49,165 nt of DNA from Oscillospiraceae bacterium (lineage in GTDB: Bacteria > Bacillota > Clostridia > Oscillospirales > Ruminococcaceae): assembly GCA_900770195.1 (NCBI GenBank), contig CAAGJI010000010.1, positions 1 through 49,165 of the forward strand, in the 5' to 3' direction. The notes under the pieces were generated by a model, which was not told the origin of the DNA, ran no database searches, and was given only the letters and a program-made list of their open reading frames with translations. Positions 25,228-33,319 of this stretch are shown here, piece by piece. The position numbers were made by a program, and so were the translations under genes. Every line of letters begins with the position of its first letter. The first letter of the stretch is position 1.

Positions 25228-27030
25228 TTGGCATCTGAAAATATCAGAAATTTCTGCATAATTGCTCATATTGATCACGGAAAATCGACACTTGCAGACA
25301 GAATTCTTGAACAAACATCAACTGTTGCAAAGCGTGATATGGAAGATCAGCTTCTCGATAATATGGATATTGAACGTGAGAGAGGCATAACAATAAAAGC
25401 ACGTGCAGTAAGACTTAATTATAAAGCAAAAGACGGTAAAACCTATATATTTAATCTTATAGATACACCGGGACACGTTGACTTTAACTATGAAGTTTCA
25501 AGGTCGCTTGCAGCTTGTGAAGGTGCAGTATTGATTGTTGACGCTTCGCAGGGGATTGAAGCACAGACACTTGCGAATACATATCTTGCAATAGACCACG
25601 ACCTTGAGGTTGTTCCTGTTGTGAATAAAATTGATTTGCCTGCGGCTGAACCTGAAAGAGTATGTGCGGAAATTGAAAACGTTATAGGCATACCTGCTAT
25701 GGACGCACCGAAAATTTCTGCGAAAGCAGGTATAAATATAGATCAGGTAATGGAAAAAATTGTAACAGATATTCCAGCACCGAAAGGCGATGACAATGCA
25801 CCGCTTAAAGCTTTGATTTTCGACAGTGTTTATGACCCGTACAAGGGTGTTGTAATTTATATAAGAGTAAAAGACGGCGTTGTTAAAGTCGGCGATAAAA
25901 TTAAACTTATGGCAACGGGTGCTGAATATGAAATAGTTGAAGCAGGTTATATGACACCATCTTCACTTATAAATATCGGTGAACTTCATTCAGGAGAAGT
26001 AGGATACCTTACAGCTTCGATAAAAACAGTCAGCGAAACAAGAGTAGGTGACACTGTTACACTTGCGGAAAATCCTTGCGACGAGGCACTTCCGGGATAC
26101 AGAAAAGTAAATTCAACTGTTTTTTCAGGCATTTACCCTGTTGACGGTGCAAAATATAACGATTTGAGAGATGCACTTGAAAAATTACAGCTGAATGATG
26201 CTTCGCTTTCTTTTGAACCTGAAACATCAACAGCACTCGGATTTGGTTTCAGATGCGGATTTCTCGGGCTTCTTCATATGGAAATCATTCAGGAACGTCT
26301 TGAACGTGAATATAACCTTGACCTTATTACAACAGCACCATCTGTTGTTTACAGAATAACTAAAACAAATGGAGAAACATTCTATATTTCAAACCCTGCT
26401 GATTATCCTGAACAGGGAGAAATATCTCTTGCGGAAGAACCTATGGTTGTTGCGGAAGTACTTTCACCATCTGATTATGTTGGCAGTGTTATGGATTTAT
26501 GTCAGGAAAGACGTGGAATTTTCAAAGATATGCAATATCTTGATGATACAAGAGTAAAGCTTACTTATGATCTGCCTCTTAATGAAATAGTATATGACTT
26601 TTTTGATGCACTTAAATCAAGAACAAAAGGATATGCTTCATATGACTACGAATGGAAAGGGTATGCACCTTCAAAGCTTGTCAAACTTGATATTCTTCTT
26701 AATGGAGATGTTATTGATGCACTTTCATTTATTGTTTTTGCAGACAGTGCATATACAAGAGGAAGAAAAATAGTTGAAAAACTCAAAGAAAATATACCTC
26801 GTCAGCTTTTTGAAATACCTGTACAGGCTGCAATAGGCGGAAAGGTTATTGCAAGGGAAACAATTAAAGCGTTGCGTAAAGATGTGCTTGCTAAATGTTA
26901 TGGCGGTGATATAACACGTAAAAAGAAGCTTCTTGAAAAACAGAAGGAAGGTAAAAAACGTATGCGTCAGTTTGGCAGTGTAGAAGTTCCGCAGGAAGCA
27001 TTTATGAGTGTTTTGAAACTTGACGAATAA
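25228..27030 (+). CDS. lepA: Elongation factor 4 (LepA), ribosomal GTPase
   Basis: LepA is a translational GTPase acting on the ribosome, related to EF-G but lacking its domain IV. It shows the P-loop AHIDHGKST, G2 in RERGITIKA, G3 DTPGHVDF, G4 NKID and the family C-terminal domain (IGGKVIARETIKALRKDV, then KKKLLEKQKEGKKRM). Two starts are possible: GTG at 25219 (603 residues) or TTG at 25228 (600). GGAGTGGAG ends just before the TTG, and nothing resembling a ribosome site precedes the GTG, so TTG is chosen. lepA is followed by hemW, as in many Firmicutes, with a small membrane gene between. Confidence 0.96.
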   Translation: MASENIRNFCIIAHIDHGKSTLADRILEQTSTVAKRDMEDQLLDNMDIERERGITIKARAVRLNYKAKDGKTYIFNLIDTPGHVDFNYEVSRSLAACEGAVLIVDASQGIEAQTLANTYLAIDHDLEVVPVVNKIDLPAAEPERVCAEIENVIGIPAMDAPKISAKAGINIDQVMEKIVTDIPAPKGDDNAPLKALIFDSVYDPYKGVVIYIRVKDGVVKVGDKIKLMATGAEYEIVEAGYMTPSSLINIGELHSGEVGYLTASIKTVSETRVGDTVTLAENPCDEALPGYRKVNSTVFSGIYPVDGAKYNDLRDALEKLQLNDASLSFEPETSTALGFGFRCGFLGLLHMEIIQERLEREYNLDLITTAPSVVYRITKTNGETFYISNPADYPEQGEISLAEEPMVVAEVLSPSDYVGSVMDLCQERRGIFKDMQYLDDTRVKLTYDLPLNEIVYDFFDALKSRTKGYASYDYEWKGYAPSKLVKLDILLNGDVIDALSFIVFADSAYTRGRKIVEKLKENIPRQLFEIPVQAAIGGKVIARETIKALRKDVLAKCYGGDITRKKKLLEKQKEGKKRMRQFGSVEVPQEAFMSVLKLDE

Positions 27031-27051
27031 AATAAAAAAGGAAGTACTTAT

Positions 27052-27405
27052 ATGAAATCTATTTATGAGTGTCCGCATTGTGGGGAAAAAACTTTCAATC
27101 CGATAACAAAAGCGTTTGCAGGACAGATAAATTCACATGGAAGAGTTTGCAAAAATTGCGGCAGACATTGCTGTAACGGTATGGGTTCAACAATTTTTCA
27201 TACTATAACAAACCTTATAGCACTTGCATTATCTGTTTTCTGTTATTTAATGGATAAAGGTGTGGATATAAACATAGCGGGGCTGCAGGTCAGGGGTGCT
27301 TTTCCAATAATTTTTTTAGCTATTTTGGCAGCTTTTGTTTTAAACAAAATATTCGATGCATTTTTTCTGCCATTGACATCACCGGCAAGAAAAGATGTTT
27401 TCTGA
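27052..27405 (+). CDS. Small zinc-ribbon membrane protein, function unknown
   Basis: This 117-residue protein begins with a zinc ribbon (CPHCGEKTF, then CKNCGRHCC) followed by two hydrophobic segments (about 52-68 and 83-105). The four-cysteine pattern suggests one structural zinc on the cytoplasmic side. RBS AAGGAAG. It lies 21 bp after lepA and overlaps hemW by 11 bp, so it is translated from the lepA-hemW transcript. I do not recognise a named family. Confidence 0.8.
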   Translation: MKSIYECPHCGEKTFNPITKAFAGQINSHGRVCKNCGRHCCNGMGSTIFHTITNLIALALSVFCYLMDKGVDINIAGLQVRGAFPIIFLAILAAFVLNKIFDAFFLPLTSPARKDVF

Positions 27406-28504
27406 TAAAAAAAATATAAAGGGGATATATATTCACGTTCCGTTTTGTGCAGTAAAATGCCCATATTGCGACTTTTATTCAGGAAGATATGCAAAAGAAA
27501 CGGCAAAAAAATTCATTGATGCCGTTTGCAGAAATGCGGAATATTTCCGAAACAGAAATTTTATGGTTGACAGTATATATTTTGGCGGAGGCACACCATC
27601 GCTGTTATCGCCTTATGAAATATCTTGTGTTATAAACAAATGCAGAGATGTTTTTAAAGTTACAGATGACTGTGAAACAACTGTTGAATGTAATCCTTTA
27701 ACAATGAAATATGACCGTATGAAAGGTTATTATGATGCGGGAGTAAACAGAATATCAGTCGGTGTGCAGTCTTTTGATGATACGGAACTTAAAATCCTTG
27801 GCAGAAGACATACATCAGAAAAAGCCATAGAGGCGATTATGACAGCAAATGCAGCAGGTTTTAAAAATATTTCCTGTGATTTAATGACAGCATTTCCGAA
27901 TGAAAAAATGCAGACACTTGAAAATAATATAAAAAAATTATCGTGTCTGCCAATAAAACATGTTTCTTCGTATATGCTTAAAATTGAAGAGGGAACGCCG
28001 TTTTCAAAAGATGAAAATTTTATATCTTCAATGCCTGATGATGATACAGCAGCTGATATTTATTTAAAAACGGTTGAATTGCTTGAAAAATACGGGTTTA
28101 AACAATATGAAATATCAAATTTTTCAAAAGAGGGTTTTCAAAGTCGCCACAACAATAAATATTGGCAATGCCTTGAATATATAGGAATAGGACCTGCGGC
28201 ACATTCTTTTATTGATGGCGTAAGATATATGTCTGAATATGATATTGATTCTTTTATTAAAAATGAGTATCAGAAAAATATTATAACAGACGAAAATGCA
28301 GGAAGCAAAGAAGAAAAGCTTATGCTTCAGCTTAGACTTACTTTGGGAATATCTCTTGAAGAATACAAATTCAGGGATATTGAAAGAATAAAAAGGCTTG
28401 AAAAATCAAGTTTGATTAAAATAGATGAACATAGATTGCACTTGACAGCAGATGGATTTCTTGTTTCAAATTCTGTAATTTGTGAAATATGTGAATCTCT
28501 TTGA
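27395..28504 (+). CDS. hemW: HemW-like radical SAM protein (haem chaperone family)
   Basis: The 369-residue protein has the radical-SAM cluster motif at Cys18, Cys22 and Cys25 (PFCAVKCPYCDF), then YFGGGTPSLL, NRISVGVQSF and the C-terminal HemN-type region (YWQCLEYIGIGPAAHS). HemW proteins are related to oxygen-independent coproporphyrinogen oxidase HemN but are thought to insert haem. The short N-terminus and CxxxCxxC without the extra HemN cysteine fit HemW. Many annotations call it coproporphyrinogen III oxidase. It overlaps the preceding gene by 11 bp. Confidence 0.93.
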   Translation: MFSDKKNIKGIYIHVPFCAVKCPYCDFYSGRYAKETAKKFIDAVCRNAEYFRNRNFMVDSIYFGGGTPSLLSPYEISCVINKCRDVFKVTDDCETTVECNPLTMKYDRMKGYYDAGVNRISVGVQSFDDTELKILGRRHTSEKAIEAIMTANAAGFKNISCDLMTAFPNEKMQTLENNIKKLSCLPIKHVSSYMLKIEEGTPFSKDENFISSMPDDDTAADIYLKTVELLEKYGFKQYEISNFSKEGFQSRHNNKYWQCLEYIGIGPAAHSFIDGVRYMSEYDIDSFIKNEYQKNIITDENAGSKEEKLMLQLRLTLGISLEEYKFRDIERIKRLEKSSLIKIDEHRLHLTADGFLVSNSVICEICESL

Positions 28505-28532
28505 TATATAAATAAAACAGGAGGATAAAACT

Positions 28533-28808
28533 ATGACAAACAGATCAGAAGAAATCAGAAACAATAAACTTGCAGTTGCAGTTTACACAAGCGGAATAGT
28601 CTGCTATGTTGTGCTTGCAGTATTTGCACTGATAAATTTATTAAGAGGCATTCCTATATGGAGTCTTGCCTGTGCGTTTTATGTAACATCAGCGGTTTAT
28701 ACTTTTATGACAGCACAGATAAGAAAAAGAAATGACGCTTCAAAAAGATACGGATTCAGTATGGTTATGGCACTTATTTGCTTTATTCTGTATTTCGTAT
28801 TTAAATAA
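28533..28808 (+). CDS. Small membrane protein, function unknown
   Basis: The 91-residue protein has three hydrophobic segments (about 18-37, 45-60 and 74-90) and basic loops (RKRNDASKRYG). RBS AGGAGG lies 9 bases before the ATG. It follows hemW by 28 bp and is probably on the same transcript. No family recognised. Confidence 0.75.
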   Translation: MTNRSEEIRNNKLAVAVYTSGIVCYVVLAVFALINLLRGIPIWSLACAFYVTSAVYTFMTAQIRKRNDASKRYGFSMVMALICFILYFVFK

Positions 28809-28828
28809 TTTGAAAAGAGGTAAATGTT

Positions 28829-29179
28829 TTGAATACAAAAAAACTAATGATTATGAGACGTAAACTTTTTGAGGCAGTAACAGCACTTGTTACTTTCCTT
28901 TTCACGATTTTTATTATTATCGGATTTATCGAGGGAGTTGTAGGCAAGACAAAAAGCAGTAAAAAACCAGATGAAACAACACCTGTTGAGTCTGTAACAG
29001 ATTCAACTGAAACAACTGAATATACATATCAGCCACCTACAGAAAATACCACATCTATTTTTGATGAAAGCAGTTCGGAAGAAACAACAACTTCACCGGA
29101 TGACAATGCAAATGGCGACAACGCAGGAGATGGTGGAGATAATGCAGGAAATGATGGCAACAACGATAATGGCTTTTAA
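28829..29179 (+). CDS. Single-pass membrane protein with Thr/Asp/Asn-rich external tail
   Basis: The start is TTG at 28829, 8 bases after AAGAGG; ATG at 28847 is the alternative. Of 116 residues, about 14-38 form one membrane helix. The rest is a low-complexity outside tail, rich in Thr/Glu and then in Asp, Gly and Asn. No function can be assigned. The tail composition resembles the linkers of the large surface proteins here. Confidence 0.7.
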   Translation: MNTKKLMIMRRKLFEAVTALVTFLFTIFIIIGFIEGVVGKTKSSKKPDETTPVESVTDSTETTEYTYQPPTENTTSIFDESSSEETTTSPDDNANGDNAGDGGDNAGNDGNNDNGF

Positions 29180-29222
29180 TTAACAGAAGTCAGAACGAGA
29201 GAGGCAGAATGAAGGAGGCAGA

Positions 29223-29699
29223 ATGAAAAGACAGGATTATATTTCGTGGGATGAATATTTTATGGGACTTGCAATTCTTTCATCAATGCGAAGCAAAGAC
29301 AACAATACACAGGTTGGTGCGTGTATAATAAATGCAGATAAAAAAATTATATCTGTCGGATATAATGGTATGCCAATGGGTTGTAATGATGATGTTATGC
29401 CTTGGGAAAGAGATGGTAATTTTCTTGAAACAAAGTATGCATATGTTTGTCATGCAGAACTTAATGCAATACTTAATTGTACAGGCGATTTAAAAGGTTC
29501 AACGCTTTATGTTACGCTTTTTCCGTGTAATGAATGTGCAAAGGCGATTATTCAGTGCGGAATAAAAAAAATAATTTATATGGATGACAAATATGCAGGC
29601 ACAGATTCAAATCTTGCATCAAGAAAAATGTTTGAATATGCAGGAGTTGAATGTGTTCAGTATAAAAAAACAGGTAAAGAGTATGATATTTCTCTTTAA
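29223..29699 (+). CDS. Deoxycytidylate (dCMP) deaminase, ComEB family
   Basis: The 158-residue zinc enzyme converts dCMP to dUMP for thymidylate synthesis. Zinc and catalytic residues are His77 and Glu79 in CHAELNA, and Cys102/Cys105 in PCNEC. N-terminal SWDEYFMGLAILSSMRSKDNNTQVGA is typical of the dCMP deaminase group. The ATG follows GAAGGAGG. A direct duplication of the translation-start region lies just upstream: GAGGCAGAATGAA occurs at 29201-29213 and 29215-29227, creating a five-codon frame whose stop overlaps the true start. Confidence 0.93.
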   Translation: MKRQDYISWDEYFMGLAILSSMRSKDNNTQVGACIINADKKIISVGYNGMPMGCNDDVMPWERDGNFLETKYAYVCHAELNAILNCTGDLKGSTLYVTLFPCNECAKAIIQCGIKKIIYMDDKYAGTDSNLASRKMFEYAGVECVQYKKTGKEYDISL

Positions 29700-29714
29700 T
29701 TTACAGGTAAAAGT

Positions 29715-30542
29715 ATGAAGTCTTGTAAAAAATATGTGATTCCGCTTCTGTTTTTTATAATATTTGAAAGTGTTGCAATTTCACTTTGGCTTACAAAACA
29801 TAATATTTTTTACTTGTTTAATTTCAGTTATATCGGAATATCAATCTCTCTTGGAACTTTTCTGCTTGGGTGCGGTTATAAATATGCAAGACGTATTGTG
29901 CAGCTTCTTGTAGGAACATATATGCTTGTATATCTTGGGTTAATTTGCAATGAAAATATGCAGATTGAAGGATTCTGGTATTATCTTTTTACAGGTGTAT
30001 TTGAGGCAGCAACGATTCATTACGCAGTTGCGAAAATATTCGGCCCGTTTATTTTTGGACGTGGCTGGTGCGGATATGCTTGCTGGACAGCAATGATACT
30101 TGATTTTCTTCCGTATAAAATACCGAAAAATCCAAGAAAAAAAGTCGGCTGGATAAGATATGTTATGTTTATTCTGTCGTTTATTTTTGTCGCTCTTTTG
30201 TTTTTTTCAAAAGTCGGGAATATTGAAAAAATAATGTTTTGGGCGTTTATTGCAGGAAATATTTTATATTATGCTGTTGGTATTTTGCTGGCGTTTGTGT
30301 GCAAAGATAACAGGGCATTTTGCAAATATATCTGTCCTGTTACTGTCTTTCTCAAACCGGCAAGTTATTTTTCAATAATAAGAATAAAGTGTGATAAAAA
30401 CAAATGCATTTCCTGTGGAAAATGCAAAAAGGTTTGTCCGATGGATGTTGATGTAACAGATAATAAAAGAAGCAGAAAAAATGGTACAGAATGCATTCTT
30501 TGTATGGAATGTGTGAAAAATTGTCCCCAAAAGGCATTATAG
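29715..30542 (+). CDS. Membrane polyferredoxin with two 4Fe-4S clusters (NapH/YccM-like)
   Basis: This 275-residue protein has about five or six hydrophobic segments in the first 200 residues, holding the conserved GRGWCGYAC and CKYICPV cysteine motifs. A ferredoxin tail follows with two CxxCxxCxxxCP motifs (CISCGKCKKVCP and CILCMECVKNCP). The layout is that of NapH/NosR/YccM membrane iron-sulfur proteins, which pass electrons at the membrane. The partner is unknown because no oxidoreductase is adjacent. It starts 15 bp after the dCMP deaminase gene with only a weak ribosome site (ACAGGT). Confidence 0.87.
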   Translation: MKSCKKYVIPLLFFIIFESVAISLWLTKHNIFYLFNFSYIGISISLGTFLLGCGYKYARRIVQLLVGTYMLVYLGLICNENMQIEGFWYYLFTGVFEAATIHYAVAKIFGPFIFGRGWCGYACWTAMILDFLPYKIPKNPRKKVGWIRYVMFILSFIFVALLFFSKVGNIEKIMFWAFIAGNILYYAVGILLAFVCKDNRAFCKYICPVTVFLKPASYFSIIRIKCDKNKCISCGKCKKVCPMDVDVTDNKRSRKNGTECILCMECVKNCPQKAL

Positions 30543-30547
30543 CAAAT

Positions 30548-30577
30548 AAAAAAGAGCGGAAACCCGCTCTTTTTTGT
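30548..30577. terminator. Bidirectional terminator between convergent genes
   Basis: GAGCGG/CCGCTC with an AAAC loop is flanked by A and T runs on both sides. It can end both the polyferredoxin transcript (+) and prfB (-). Confidence 0.92.
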
Positions 30578-30580
30578 TTA

Positions 30581-31702
30581 TTACTGTTCGTTTAAAGTTC
30601 CGTGTGAAAGACCCTTTAAATATGCGTGAATGAAACCATCAATATCGCCGTCCATAACAGCATTTATATTGCCGTTTTCAAAGTTTGTTCTGTGGTCTTT
30701 TACAAGGGTATAAGGCATAAACACATATGAACGTATCTGTGCACCCCATTCAATTTTTTTCTGCACACCCTTGATGTCAGAGATTTTTTCGAGGTGTTCC
30801 TGTTCTTTTATTTTAACAAGTTCACTTCTGAGCATTCTCATTGCATATTCTTTGTTCTGATGCTGGTCACGCTGCGTCTGACAGGCTACAACGATACCTG
30901 TAGGTAGGTGGGTTATTCTTATTGCAGAAGATGTTTTGTTGATATGCTGACCGCCTGCACCGCTCGCTCTGAATGCATCAACTTTAAGGTCTTCAGGTCT
31001 TATGTCAACTTCAATTGTATCATCAATTTCAGGCATAACTTCAATTGCCGCAAAAGATGTATGTCTTCTTCCTGATGAATCAAAAGGAGATACACGAACA
31101 AGACGATGTACACCCGATTCTGATTTCAGATAACCATATGCGTGGTCACCTTCAACAAGCATAGAACAGCTTTTTATACCTGCGTCATCGCCATCAAGGT
31201 AATCAAGCAGATGAACTTTATAACCGTGCTGTTCTGCCCAGTGATTGTACATTCTGTAAAGCATTTCAGTCCAGTCCTGAGCTTCTGTTCCGCCTGCACC
31301 TGCATGGAAAGTTAAAATTGCATTCTGTGCATCATATTCACCATTTAAAAGAGTTGCAAGCTGCTGTTTGTCAAGTTCCTTTTTAAATTCTTCAAGGCTT
31401 TCAGTTATTTCCTGAACGCTGTCCTCATCTTCTGCTTCGATTGAAAGTTCAATAAGAGCGATTATATCTTCAAGGGAATTATTGAGTTTATTAAAATCTT
31501 TTATTTTATTTTCAAGTGTTTTGGATTTCTGCAAGGTTTTCTGAGAATTTTCAAGGTCGTCCCAAAAACCGTCTTTTGCAATTTCCTTTTGCAGGTCATC
31601 ATAATCTTTTTTTGCCTTGTCAATATCAAGAACATCGTAAAGTTCTTTTACCTGTTTCTGAAGGTCTAAAGCTTCAAGTCTTAAATCATCAAGTAATACC
31701 AT
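30581..31702 (-). CDS. prfB: Peptide chain release factor 2
   Basis: RF2 (373 residues) recognises UGA and UAA stop codons and triggers peptide release. The stop-codon tripeptide SPF is at 205-207 and the catalytic GGQ at 250-252. In many bacteria prfB contains a programmed +1 frameshift, CTT followed by an in-frame TGA at codons 25-26. Here codons 25-26 are CTT GAT (Leu25-Asp26) and the frame is open throughout, so autoregulatory frameshifting is absent. RBS AGAAAGGAAA. It follows the RING-finger gene by 31 bp and probably shares its promoter. Confidence 0.97.
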   Translation of the reverse strand: MVLLDDLRLEALDLQKQVKELYDVLDIDKAKKDYDDLQKEIAKDGFWDDLENSQKTLQKSKTLENKIKDFNKLNNSLEDIIALIELSIEAEDEDSVQEITESLEEFKKELDKQQLATLLNGEYDAQNAILTFHAGAGGTEAQDWTEMLYRMYNHWAEQHGYKVHLLDYLDGDDAGIKSCSMLVEGDHAYGYLKSESGVHRLVRVSPFDSSGRRHTSFAAIEVMPEIDDTIEVDIRPEDLKVDAFRASGAGGQHINKTSSAIRITHLPTGIVVACQTQRDQHQNKEYAMRMLRSELVKIKEQEHLEKISDIKGVQKKIEWGAQIRSYVFMPYTLVKDHRTNFENGNINAVMDGDIDGFIHAYLKGLSHGTLNEQ

Positions 31703-31733
31703 TTAATATTTTGTTTCCTTTCTTTATGTCTGA

Positions 31734-32825
31734 TTATTTTGTATTCATAAGCAGCAAAACGACTGTTATTCCATAGAAAACAAATTCCGCTGCGATTTTT
31801 ACAAGTATGCCAAGAAACACATTTGCGACGCTTGTTCCGCCTGCTGAACGGCAAACATTAGGTGCTTCAGAAAGACCGTATGTGTTTTGGATATTGTTTA
31901 CTTTTTTCACTGTAAATTTGTAATAAAGATAATTTGCAAACAAAAATGTAAGAATGCGAACCGCCATTACAAGAGCCTGACCTATAACGTCAAGGTTATT
32001 TAAAAGAACGGAATAAGGTTTCAGCATCGTCTGCCATTTTTGTATTATCTGTATAATCATATCGTTGTAAGCAGGAGCCTGCCCGACGGTTGATGCTAAA
32101 ATCTGTTTGTATTGAACTGTATCGAGAGAAACCAGTCCGTCAAGAAAGCTTGGTATTGAAAGAACAGACAGAACTGCCACTGTTGCAAAGCACATTTTCC
32201 ACATTTTTCTGTATGCAAAATATAAATATGGGAAAAACAGGCAGGCAAGGTTTGTTGAAACTTTTGCAAGTTTCATACTGAATTTTTTAAACAAAACAAG
32301 CAGCATAAAGCTGTTTGAACCAATAAATTCAGCTGTATTTCCGATTTTTGCACCCTCGAAATCATCTTCGGGGTTAAGTCCTGCATATTTATCTCCAAAG
32401 TCTATTTTGACCTGTTTTCCGCCCATATCAACATATGTTGATGAGTTGGCATATCTAAACTGCCCGTTTTCATTTGATCCGTCCAGACTTTTTCCGCATC
32501 TTGAACAGAAACTGCTGCCGGGATTGTTTACATTTCCGCAAAACGGACAAACACCGTTTGAATTGTTTTCGGCGTTTTGATTGAAACTGTTTTCGTTTGC
32601 TGAATTTTCGTCAAAATCTTGATTTTGTGATGTTTTATTTTCTTTTTTGACTGTCTGTGTCCAGGACTGATGATTTTCGTGCAATGTAAGATTTACGCAT
32701 GCACCGTTTTTTGCAAAACATTCCCTGTGATACGGAGTACCGCAATCAGGGCATACAACTATGTCATCACCTTTTTTAAATTTCTGTTTGCACACTATAC
32801 ATTCTTCGCCAATATAGTCAAACAT
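31734..32825 (-). CDS. Prokaryotic RING-finger membrane protein with zinc ribbon
   Basis: The start is ATG 32823-32825 after the strong site AAAGGAGGT (363 residues); an upstream in-frame extension crosses the promoter and is rejected. Residues 9-44 form a RING-like zinc finger (CIVC, then CPDCGTPYHREC and a final Cys), matching the Pfam prokaryotic RING finger family 1. A Ser/Asn/Gln-rich linker leads to a second zinc ribbon (CPFCGNVNN, SFCSRCGKSL, about 95-120). The C-terminal half has about four or five membrane segments, starting with LACLFFPYLYFAYRKMWKMCF, like DUF2628-type proteins. Function is unknown; RING folds often mediate protein contact. Transcribed ahead of prfB. Confidence 0.85.
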   Translation of the reverse strand: MFDYIGEECIVCKQKFKKGDDIVVCPDCGTPYHRECFAKNGACVNLTLHENHQSWTQTVKKENKTSQNQDFDENSANENSFNQNAENNSNGVCPFCGNVNNPGSSFCSRCGKSLDGSNENGQFRYANSSTYVDMGGKQVKIDFGDKYAGLNPEDDFEGAKIGNTAEFIGSNSFMLLVLFKKFSMKLAKVSTNLACLFFPYLYFAYRKMWKMCFATVAVLSVLSIPSFLDGLVSLDTVQYKQILASTVGQAPAYNDMIIQIIQKWQTMLKPYSVLLNNLDVIGQALVMAVRILTFLFANYLYYKFTVKKVNNIQNTYGLSEAPNVCRSAGGTSVANVFLGILVKIAAEFVFYGITVVLLLMNTK

Positions 32826-32874
32826 TTTCAATACCTCCTTTAAGTTGAAGAGAGTATAAAAACTCATAATAATC

Positions 32875-32903
32875 AGTATACCACAAATTATATTTTTTTT
32901 CAA
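32875..32903 (-). promoter_or_regulatory. Sigma-A promoter of the RING-finger gene and prfB
   Basis: On the minus strand TTGAAA (32898-32903) and TATACT (32875-32880) are 17 bp apart with an extended -10 (TGG). Confidence 0.8.
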
Positions 32904-32982
32904 TAGCTGAAATGGAAATATTTGTGCTGAAGCGAAAAAATTTATGTGAAATAAAAAAATAAAAGAAATTTTGAAAAAAAGC

Positions 32983-33011
32983 TTGACAAATCTATTTTTA
33001 TGTGATATAAT
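32983..33011 (+). promoter_or_regulatory. Sigma-A promoter of tRNA-Trp
   Basis: TTGACA (32983-32988) and TATAAT (33006-33011) are 17 bp apart with an extended -10 (TGA). Transcription starts about 30 bp before the tRNA. Confidence 0.9.
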
Positions 33012-33047
33012 ATACAAGTCGATTGACGAAATCAACGAATAATAAAT

Positions 33048-33123
33048 AGGGGTATAGCTCAGTTGGTAGAGCAGCGGTCTCCAAAACCGCGTGCCGAGGG
33101 TTCAAATCCTTCTGCCCCTGCCA
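33048..33123 (+). tRNA. trnW: tRNA-Trp (anticodon CCA)
   Basis: A full cloverleaf is seen. The acceptor AGGGGTA pairs with TGCCCCT, the D arm is GCTC/GAGC, and the anticodon stem GCGGT/ACCGC carries CCA at 33081-33083. The T arm is GAGGG/CCTTC with TTCAAAT. The 3' CCA (33121-33123) is encoded. Single-gene transcript with its own promoter and terminator. Confidence 0.97.
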
Positions 33124-33127
33124 GATT

Positions 33128-33158
33128 AATCCACAGGTTGTTTGCCTGTGGATTTTTT
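33128..33158 (+). terminator. Intrinsic terminator of tRNA-Trp
   Basis: AATCCACAGG pairs with CCTGTGGATT, followed by TTTT. Confidence 0.93.
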
Positions 33159-33206
33159 GTATATAAAGATTTTGTTTTATACACCGGTTAATTTTGAAAT
33201 TTAATT

Positions 33207-33262
33207 AAAAAAAGCCTCTCCTTTTAAGGAGAGGTGGCAGTGAAGCCGCTTAGAGAGACAAT
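33207..33262 (-). repeat. Dispersed repeat (degenerate copy) acting as terminator of ppa-HPr
   Basis: The palindrome CCTCTCCTTTTAAGGAGAGG (33215-33234) is followed on the minus strand by C and seven T, a strong intrinsic terminator 57 bp or more beyond the HPr gene. The right part (GGTGGCAG, AAGCCGC, AGAGAGA to 33259) resembles the core of the repeat at 34299-34397 (GGTGTCAG, TTAGCTGAC, GAGAGG), so it may be a third, degenerate copy. The rest of 33159-33319 is AT-rich with nothing else seen. Confidence 0.65.
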
Positions 33263-33319
33263 TTCATTTACAAATTAAAAAAATATATATTTTAGAAAAT
33301 CGAAAATAGTGTTTTATTT

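Noticed and set aside
32826..33035. N-terminal extension of the RING protein by about 70 hydrophobic residues
   Set aside because: It crosses its promoter and the tRNA-Trp promoter; the ATG at 32825 has a near-perfect ribosome site.
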